From: JADJQU01 sp035490315
GTDB taxonomy: Bacteria > Planctomycetota > UBA1135 > GCA-002686595
Assembly (NCBI GenBank): GCA_035490315.1
Contig: DATHET010000312.1
Span: 1 to 19,585 of the forward strand
Direction: 5' to 3'
Length of the DNA: 19,585 nucleotides
The notes below the pieces were generated by a model. That model had not been told where the DNA came from, ran no database searches, and saw only the letters and a program-made list of their open reading frames with translations. Position numbers and translations under genes: made by a program. Position 1 is the stretch's first letter, and every line of letters starts with the position of its first letter. Below, piece after piece: positions 14,709-19,585 of this stretch.

Positions 14709-15641
14709 ATGGGTTTCATGCATTCGATGTCAGACGAGGTGGCGGCGATCGTCGAGCGCGCCGGCTCCGCGGTGTTGCACGTGCGGTCGATGGGCGCGGG
14801 TCGCCGAGGGATGTCGGGCGGCTCGGGCGTGCTGATCTCGGCCGACGGACTGGCCTTGACCAACAGCCACGTGATCCACGGCGCCACCGGGGTTGAGGCC
14901 GAGCTGGCCGACGGACGGACTCTGATCGCCGACCTCGTCGGCGAGGACCCGGCCACCGACCTCGCCCTGCTGCGCCTCTCCAGCTCCAAGCCTTTCCAGC
15001 CCGCGAGCCTCGGGGACTCGAATTCCCTGCGCGTCGGGCACTTCGTCCTGGCCGTCGGATCGCCCTTCGGCCTGGCGCGCAGCGTGACCCTGGGCATCGT
15101 CAGCGCCCTGGGCCGCAGCCTGACCGGCGCGAGCGGACGGCGCATCGAGGGCGTGATCCAGACCGACGCGCCGCTCAACCCGGGCAACTCCGGCGGGCCG
15201 CTGCTCGACGGCGATGGAAACGTCGTCGGGATCAATACGGCGATCGTCCAGGGCAGCCAGGGTCTGTGCTTCGCCGTTCCCGTGAACACCGCGAAGTTCG
15301 TTTTGGGCGAGATCCTGGCCCACGGGCGCGTGCGCCGCGCCTGGCTCGGCGTCGCGGCCCAGGAAGTCCTGCTCCCCAAGCGCGTCGTCAACGAGTTCGG
15401 CTTGAGCGCCGCGCGCGGTCTCGGCGTGGAGCGCGTCGAGTCCTCGAGCCCTGCGGCGCGCGCCGGACTGCATCCGCGCGACGTGATCGTCTCCTTGCGC
15501 AAGCGGCCGACGGAATCGGTGGCCGACCTGCACAGGCTGCTCGATCACGACGCGATCGACGCGGAGATGGCGATCGAGGTCCTGCGCGGAAATCGACTGC
15601 TCACGATGACCGTGCGCCCGGCCGAAGCCAGCCTGCGCTGA
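14709..15641 (+). CDS. HtrA/DegP-like trypsin-family serine protease with PDZ domain
   Basis: The product has 310 residues from ATG 14709. The protease domain spans ~10-200 with a complete triad: H54 (A-L-T-N-S-H-V-I-H-G), D84 (A-T-D-L-A-L-L-R-L) and S161 (N-P-G-N-S-G-G-P-L-L). One PDZ domain follows (~215-305: R-R-A-W-L-G-V, S-P-A-A-R-A-G-L-H-P-R-D-V-I). HtrA proteins degrade or check misfolded proteins, normally in the periplasm. There is no signal peptide or membrane anchor with any of the candidate starts (TTG 14670; ATG 14709, 14718, 14727), so a cytoplasmic location is implied. The gap from the thioesterase is 68 bases with no terminator seen, so co-transcription is possible. It ends 24 bases from the convergent 351-aa gene. 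Confidence 0.9.
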   Translation: MGFMHSMSDEVAAIVERAGSAVLHVRSMGAGRRGMSGGSGVLISADGLALTNSHVIHGATGVEAELADGRTLIADLVGEDPATDLALLRLSSSKPFQPASLGDSNSLRVGHFVLAVGSPFGLARSVTLGIVSALGRSLTGASGRRIEGVIQTDAPLNPGNSGGPLLDGDGNVVGINTAIVQGSQGLCFAVPVNTAKFVLGEILAHGRVRRAWLGVAAQEVLLPKRVVNEFGLSAARGLGVERVESSSPAARAGLHPRDVIVSLRKRPTESVADLHRLLDHDAIDAEMAIEVLRGNRLLTMTVRPAEASLR

Positions 15642-15665
15642 CCCCGGACGGTCCAGGCCGGCGGC

Positions 15666-16721
15666 TCAGCCGCGCGGAACGGTGCAGGAAGCGGCGACGA
15701 TGCCGCCCTGGACTTCCTCGAGCAGCGCGGAGGAGAGCTGGTTGTACTCGGCGTCGGCGTTGAGGCTGACGTCGTTCCAGCTGCCCTTGCCGCCGAAGAC
15801 CCACGAGCGCACCACGCCGGCGAGCAGGTTGACCGCGGGCTTCGGCCAGCCGCACTCGTCGAACACGCCGAGCATCGGCTCGGCCTGGGGCGGACCGTTG
15901 GAGATGATCTGCGCGCAGGCGCGGAAGTGCGTCGACCACTGATCGAGCTTCTTCGAGTGGGCGAAGGCCGCGGCCTTGTTCAATTGATCCTGCAGGCGCT
16001 TCGAAGCCTCCGACACGTCGATTTTCGGCGGGACGCCATCCGCGCGGCCGGCGACGGCGAACTCGAAACGCGGCGGGGCGGTCACGGCGCGGGCCTTGTA
16101 GAGCTCCTCGAAGTTCTTGCGATCCTCGTCGGTCACTTCGGGCAGGGCGAGCACGGCCATCAAGGAATTGACCACCGGCATCGGCAGTTGATCGGGCAGG
16201 TGGCGCAGCAGGGCCTGCCAAGGATTCTCGTTGGGCGTGCGCGGGAGGTTCGAGTGGCGCTTCGCCAGCTCCTCGCGGATGAAGGTGGCCTTGCTCGAGT
16301 TCATCAGGAACTCGAGCAGGTCATCGACTTTCAAGTCCACCTGCGGCGGCGTGATCATGCGCGGCGCGAAAATGTCGCAGTGGTCGGAGAACACCGCGAC
16401 CAGGAGCATCGGCGACGCGCCCTGCATGCCGGCGAGCATCGCCGGAGTCGTGCCCTCGGGAAGTCCTTCCGGCGTCTGCAGCTGGCCCTTGATCAGGCGC
16501 AGCTGCTTCAAGCCGTCCTGGGCGAGCAGCCAGTCGCCGAGCGTGCGCCCAGCCGGCGCTTCCTTGGTCAGGAAACGCACCGCGGCGTATTTCTCCTTCG
16601 TCCCGGTGAGGTCGAGCTTCAGAAGCTCCTCGACGGAATCGATGGCGGGCGAGCGCGTCCCGCTGACCTGGGCGTTGCCGATGGCGATGACGAGCAGACT
16701 GATCAGATCGGTCGATTGCAT
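15666..16721 (-). CDS. Conserved-looking protein of unknown function
   Basis: The product has 351 residues and I recognise no family. The N-terminus (MQSTDLISLLVIAIGNAQVSG) is mildly hydrophobic but lacks the basic start and cleavage motif of a good signal peptide. The rest reads as mainly helical and soluble: V-E-E-L-L-K-L-D-L, a Pro-rich stretch, D-D-L-L-E-F-L-M-N-S-S-K-A-T-F-I-R-E-E-L-A, L-R-H-L-P-D-Q-L-P-M-P-V-V-N, and E-A-S-K-R-L-Q-D-Q-L-N-K-A-A-A-F-A. The C-terminal part holds E-C-G-W-P-K-P-A-V-N-L-L-A-G-V-V-R-S-W-V-F-G-G-K-G-S-W. It is last in a leftward unit after the amidohydrolase and lipoprotein (73 bases from the latter). Coding is supported by length and operon placement. No clear terminator lies in the 24-base convergent gap beyond it. 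Confidence 0.75.
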   Translation of the reverse strand: MQSTDLISLLVIAIGNAQVSGTRSPAIDSVEELLKLDLTGTKEKYAAVRFLTKEAPAGRTLGDWLLAQDGLKQLRLIKGQLQTPEGLPEGTTPAMLAGMQGASPMLLVAVFSDHCDIFAPRMITPPQVDLKVDDLLEFLMNSSKATFIREELAKRHSNLPRTPNENPWQALLRHLPDQLPMPVVNSLMAVLALPEVTDEDRKNFEELYKARAVTAPPRFEFAVAGRADGVPPKIDVSEASKRLQDQLNKAAAFAHSKKLDQWSTHFRACAQIISNGPPQAEPMLGVFDECGWPKPAVNLLAGVVRSWVFGGKGSWNDVSLNADAEYNQLSSALLEEVQGGIVAASCTVPRG

Positions 16722-16794
16722 GGGAGGGTATGGGTCAGCGGGCGTTCGATGCGAAAAAGTCCAGCCAGTTTACCACCAGCTGGCGGGAGCCCGC

Positions 16795-17328
16795 TCAGTG
16801 GCCCCAGAAGCCGATCCCCACGCTGAAGTGGGAGGATTCGTAGGGGGCAGGCACCACGCGCTCGAAGGTGAAGCCGTTGGTGACCGATTGCCCGTCGAAA
16901 GCGATGGCCCAGCGCAGGTTGAGCGAGCGCAGGTCGACCTCGTTGGCGCTCTTGTCCGCGGGCAGGGGGAAGAGGATGTCGTAGTTCGCGGTGGCGCCGG
17001 CGGCGATCAAGGGCGGATCCTCGCTGACGAGCTGAGCGGCGCCGAAGGGCTCCAGCGAGCCGGAGAGAAGTTGCAGCGCGTGCTGCTCGAGGGTGCAGGC
17101 AACCCTGCCCAGGTTCTCGATGCGCATGCGGAACTCGACTTGCGGGGGCGCGCCGGTCTTTCCGTCCTTGCGCCGCACGCCGACGAAGGAGACCACCGAG
17201 CGCGCTTGAGCTCCCTCGCCGGCGGAGGCGATCGCCTCGGTGGTCGGCGGGGCGAAGCGCGCGTCGTAGTAAGTCGAGTGGCAGCCGGCGAGCAGCGCCC
17301 CGGCCAGGATCATGCACGGCGTCTTCAT
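16795..17328 (-). CDS. Small lipoprotein with DUF1425/YcfL-like core
   Basis: The product has 177 residues. The N-terminus MKTPCMILAGALLAGCHS is a type II signal with lipobox L-A-G-C (Cys16), so it is lipidated and membrane-anchored. The mature part is one beta-sandwich-like domain: V-E-F-R-M-R-I-E-N-L-G, then L-E-Q-H-A-L-Q-L-L, then I-A-A-G-A-T-A-N-Y-D-I-L-F-P-L-P, N-L-R-W-A-I-A-F-D-G, ending F-S-V-G-I-G-F-W-G-H. The phrase R-I-E-N-L-G with a later uncleaved strand set resembles YcfL/DUF1425-type lipoproteins; that link is tentative. Only two bases separate its ATG from the amidohydrolase stop, with GAAGAAA (inside the amidohydrolase end) as ribosome binding site, so the two are coupled. The long frame reaching upstream through the amidohydrolase is a shadow. 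Confidence 0.8.
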   Translation of the reverse strand: MKTPCMILAGALLAGCHSTYYDARFAPPTTEAIASAGEGAQARSVVSFVGVRRKDGKTGAPPQVEFRMRIENLGRVACTLEQHALQLLSGSLEPFGAAQLVSEDPPLIAAGATANYDILFPLPADKSANEVDLRSLNLRWAIAFDGQSVTNGFTFERVVPAPYESSHFSVGIGFWGH

Positions 17329-17330
17329 GG

Positions 17331-19585
17331 CTATTTCTTCGCGCGTTTGCGTTCCAGGCGGGCCTTGTAGCGCTCGTATAGCTCCGTCTGGCGGTTTTTC
17401 ACCGACTGCTGGACGCCGTCGATGAACACCATGTCGACTCTCGCGCGGATGTCGAGCAGGTCGCCCTCGGTCACGATCACGTCGCCGCGCTTGCCGACGG
17501 TCAGGCTGCCAAGCTGATTCTCGAGCCCCAGGGTGCGGGCCGCGTAGAGCGTCACCGCGCGCACCGCTTCGTCGTGGGGCAGGCCGTAGGCCGCGGCCAT
17601 CGCCGCATGGAAAGCGACGTTGCGCGGATTCTCGTGGTCCGAGGACTCGATCGCGAAGGCCAGGCCGGCGCGCGCGAGCACCGCGGCGTTCGCGTAAGGC
17701 GCGTCGTAGGGATCGTAGGGAGTCGAGGGCAGGCCGAGCACCGGACCGATCACCAGCGGACGCTTCTCGCGCACCAGGGCATCGACGACTTTCCAGCCCT
17801 CGCTCACGCCGTAGAGCACGACGTCGAGCTTCTGCTCCTTGGCGAAGCGCAGGGCGTTCAAGATCGTCTGAGCGTTGTTGGCGTGCAGCGCGATCTTCTT
17901 CTCGCCGCGCGCGTAGGGAGCGAGGGCCGCCATGCGCGGATCGAAGAGCGGCGGCGCCGTGCCGAGCCTGGTGGCCTCGTCGCTCAAGCGCGCGTACTCG
18001 CGCGCTGCCTCGAAGGTCTTCTCGAGCAGCTTCTCGTCGTCGGCCTTCTTCTTCTCCTTCGCGACGTTGGGAGCGCGCGGGTAGGTGATGTGCAGCATGT
18101 CGCGATCGAGGGTGAGCATCTCCTCCCAGGTCTCGCCGGCCAGCTTGATCACGCAGGACTGGCCCATCATCGGCCCGCCGGCTTGCGGCGAGGTCTGCGA
18201 GCGCGTGACCCCGTTGGCGCGGGTGACCGCGATGTGCGCCGAATCGGCGTTGAGCGCGGCGCTCGCGCGCAGGTCCGGTTGATTGCCGCCGATCTCGGCC
18301 TGGTCGTCGGTGCCGGCGACCGAGCCGATCTCGAACAATCCGAGCGGCGTGTCGAGCGCGATGATCCCCGGCCACAGGTGGCGGCCGGTGACGTCGACCA
18401 CCCGCGCGTCGGCCGGAATCGCGATGCCCTTGCCGATCGCAACGATCCTGCCGTCCTGCAGGAGCAGCGTCGCGCCTTCGATGGCCGCGGCCGTGACCGG
18501 GTGGATCGTGCCGCCGGTCAGCGCGACCGTCTCGCCGCCGTCCGCTTTCCAGATCGAGTCCGCCGCGGTCTCTGCTCCCAACGTGGCGACCGCGGGGGGA
18601 TTCTTCTCGAGATCGAAGACGTCGCGGCGCTGGAACTCGATCTCGCCGTCGACCATGGTCCACTCGACGCGCGCGAGCGACGACAGGGGATCGCCGTTGA
18701 GCAGCACCAGGTCGGCGTCCTTGCCGATCTCGATCGAGCCGGTGCGCGCGTCGATGCCGAGCTGCTTCGCCGAGTTGAGCGTGACGAGGTCGAGGGCGCG
18801 CACCCGATCCATGCCGCCGTAGCGGATGGATTTCGCGGCTTCGCCGTACAAGCGCCGCCCCATTTCGGCATCGTCCGAGTTGACCGACGCGACCACGCCC
18901 GCGGCGTCGAGCAGCGTGGCGTTCTGCGGGATCGCGTCGTAAGCCTCGATCTTGTACGCCCACCAGTCGCCGAAGGTCGAGCCTCCGACGCCGGCCGCGG
19001 CCATCTCGAAGGCGACCTTGTAGCCCTCGAGGACGTGCTGCAGCGTCTTGATCTGGAAGCCGTAGCTCTCGGACACGCGCAGGAGCATCAGGATCTCGTC
19101 CGCGCGGTAGCAGTGCGAGTGCACGTCGATCGTGCCTTCGAGAATTCCGCGCAGGGCATCGAGTCGCACGTCGCGCCGCGGCGGCATCGGATCCTTGCCG
19201 GCCGCTTGCAGCGCTTCGTAGGCCTTCCATTCCTGCGCGTATTCGCGTGCGCGCGTGAAAGCGCGGTAGTACAGAGCCTCGACGCCCATGCGCGAATCGG
19301 GGAAGCGCGTGCCTCCGCCGCCGTTCGACTGCTTGGGGTTCTCGCCGAGCGCGAACTTCACGCCTTCCTTCGCGCCAGGGAATTTCAATTCCTCGGGCCG
19401 GCGACCCCACTTCAGCTTGATCACCTCGTGCCTGCCTCCGATCGCATTCGCCGAGCCGTGCAGGATGCGTGCCGCGGTCACGCCGCCGGCCAGGGCGCGG
19501 TAGATCGTGTCGTCGGTGGGGTCGAGCACGTCGGAGATGTCGACTTCGCAGGTGATCGAGAGCGAGCCCTCGTTCACCGAGCCGT
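17331..19585 (-). CDS. Double-domain amidohydrolase, imidazolonepropionase-like (5' end outside window)
   Basis: The reading frame enters from the right edge, so the N-terminus (and the usual first H-x-H motif) is missing; about 750 residues are visible. Domain 1 (to ~320) has R-I-L-H-G-S-A-N-A-I-G-G-R-H-E-V-I-K-L-K, then D-V-H-S-H-C-Y-R-A-D-E (~152-162), L-Q-H-V-L-E-G-Y-K (~181) and S-V-N-S-D-D (~225). These are the later metal-ligand His and Asp motifs of the amidohydrolase superfamily. Domain 2 (~345-748) starts again at G-G-T-I-H-P and L-Q-D-G-R-I-V-A-I-G-K-G, but where H-x-H should be it reads A-L-D-T-P-L-G-L. One later His (I-A-L-H-A-N-N) and an acidic site (I-E-S-S-D-H-E-N) remain. The substrate is unknown; peptidase- or hydrolase-like roles occur in this family. 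It is the first visible gene of the leftward unit. Confidence 0.9.
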   Translation of the reverse strand, partial: GSVNEGSLSITCEVDISDVLDPTDDTIYRALAGGVTAARILHGSANAIGGRHEVIKLKWGRRPEELKFPGAKEGVKFALGENPKQSNGGGGTRFPDSRMGVEALYYRAFTRAREYAQEWKAYEALQAAGKDPMPPRRDVRLDALRGILEGTIDVHSHCYRADEILMLLRVSESYGFQIKTLQHVLEGYKVAFEMAAAGVGGSTFGDWWAYKIEAYDAIPQNATLLDAAGVVASVNSDDAEMGRRLYGEAAKSIRYGGMDRVRALDLVTLNSAKQLGIDARTGSIEIGKDADLVLLNGDPLSSLARVEWTMVDGEIEFQRRDVFDLEKNPPAVATLGAETAADSIWKADGGETVALTGGTIHPVTAAAIEGATLLLQDGRIVAIGKGIAIPADARVVDVTGRHLWPGIIALDTPLGLFEIGSVAGTDDQAEIGGNQPDLRASAALNADSAHIAVTRANGVTRSQTSPQAGGPMMGQSCVIKLAGETWEEMLTLDRDMLHITYPRAPNVAKEKKKADDEKLLEKTFEAAREYARLSDEATRLGTAPPLFDPRMAALAPYARGEKKIALHANNAQTILNALRFAKEQKLDVVLYGVSEGWKVVDALVREKRPLVIGPVLGLPSTPYDPYDAPYANAAVLARAGLAFAIESSDHENPRNVAFHAAMAAAYGLPHDEAVRAVTLYAARTLGLENQLGSLTVGKRGDVIVTEGDLLDIRARVDMVFIDGVQQSVKNRQTELYERYKARLERKRAKK

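Noticed and set aside
15642..15665. Bidirectional terminator in the convergent gap
   Set aside because: Only short GC-rich pairing and no T-tract on either strand.
17329..19410. Upstream extension of the lipoprotein frame to give an 871-codon protein
   Set aside because: The added part is Arg/Ala-rich and lies over the amidohydrolase in another frame. The lipoprotein start at 17328 has a complete lipobox signal.
1..19585. Defence island, prophage, insertion sequence, tRNA or rRNA gene
   Set aside because: No transposase, integrase, phage, restriction or toxin-antitoxin signature and no cloverleaf or rRNA segment was seen on either strand.

Overview
The window is GC-rich, densely coded bacterial chromosome. 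The best guess is a planctomycete-like bacterium. Two secreted repeat proteins end in the same Cys-containing module, of a style I associate with Planctomycetota genomes. Shine-Dalgarno sequences are weak or missing at most starts. The window also has bS21 with a long basic tail and a very large double amidohydrolase. The lineage is inference; no rRNA or tRNA gene is visible to confirm it.

Layout. Positions 1-3116 are an accessory-looking, surface-directed stretch. It holds the 3' part of an RCC1-like repeat protein (+) and, converging on it, a complete secreted beta-propeller-like protein (-). About 565 bases lie between them, including a broken CPBP (CAAX-protease-like) membrane protease remnant. 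A 465-base non-coding stretch follows. Positions 3582-8197 are a leftward block: WaaG-like GT4 glycosyltransferase, SAM methyltransferase, NYN-LOTUS putative RNA-binding nuclease, then (behind an intrinsic terminator) a secreted protein of unknown function. A RecD2-type helicase (8297-10528, -) is divergent from rpsU (10688-10993, +). rpsU ends in a strong terminator that abuts the start of an RluA-family pseudouridine synthase (11064-12125, +). A polytopic ABC-exporter-like membrane protein (12111-13568, -) overlaps the synthase tail to tail. It is divergent, across 26 bases, from a rightward run of COG2945-type alpha/beta hydrolase, YciA-like acyl-CoA thioesterase (4-base overlap) and an HtrA/DegP-like protease-PDZ protein. 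The right end is a leftward operon: a double amidohydrolase (its start lies outside the window), a small lipoprotein and a 351-residue protein of unknown function.

How the genes fit together. The methyltransferase and glycosyltransferase, five bases apart, probably act on one glycan or envelope polysaccharide. rpsU, the pseudouridine synthase and perhaps the NYN-LOTUS protein touch RNA and translation. The amidohydrolase, lipoprotein and 351-aa gene are transcriptionally linked, but a shared job is not evident. No CRISPR array, transposase, integrase, phage gene or recognisable defence operon is seen. The most unusual material is the shared C-terminal module, the exact 123-base repeat, the CPBP remnant, the terminator touching the rluA-like start codon, and the degenerate second amidohydrolase domain.
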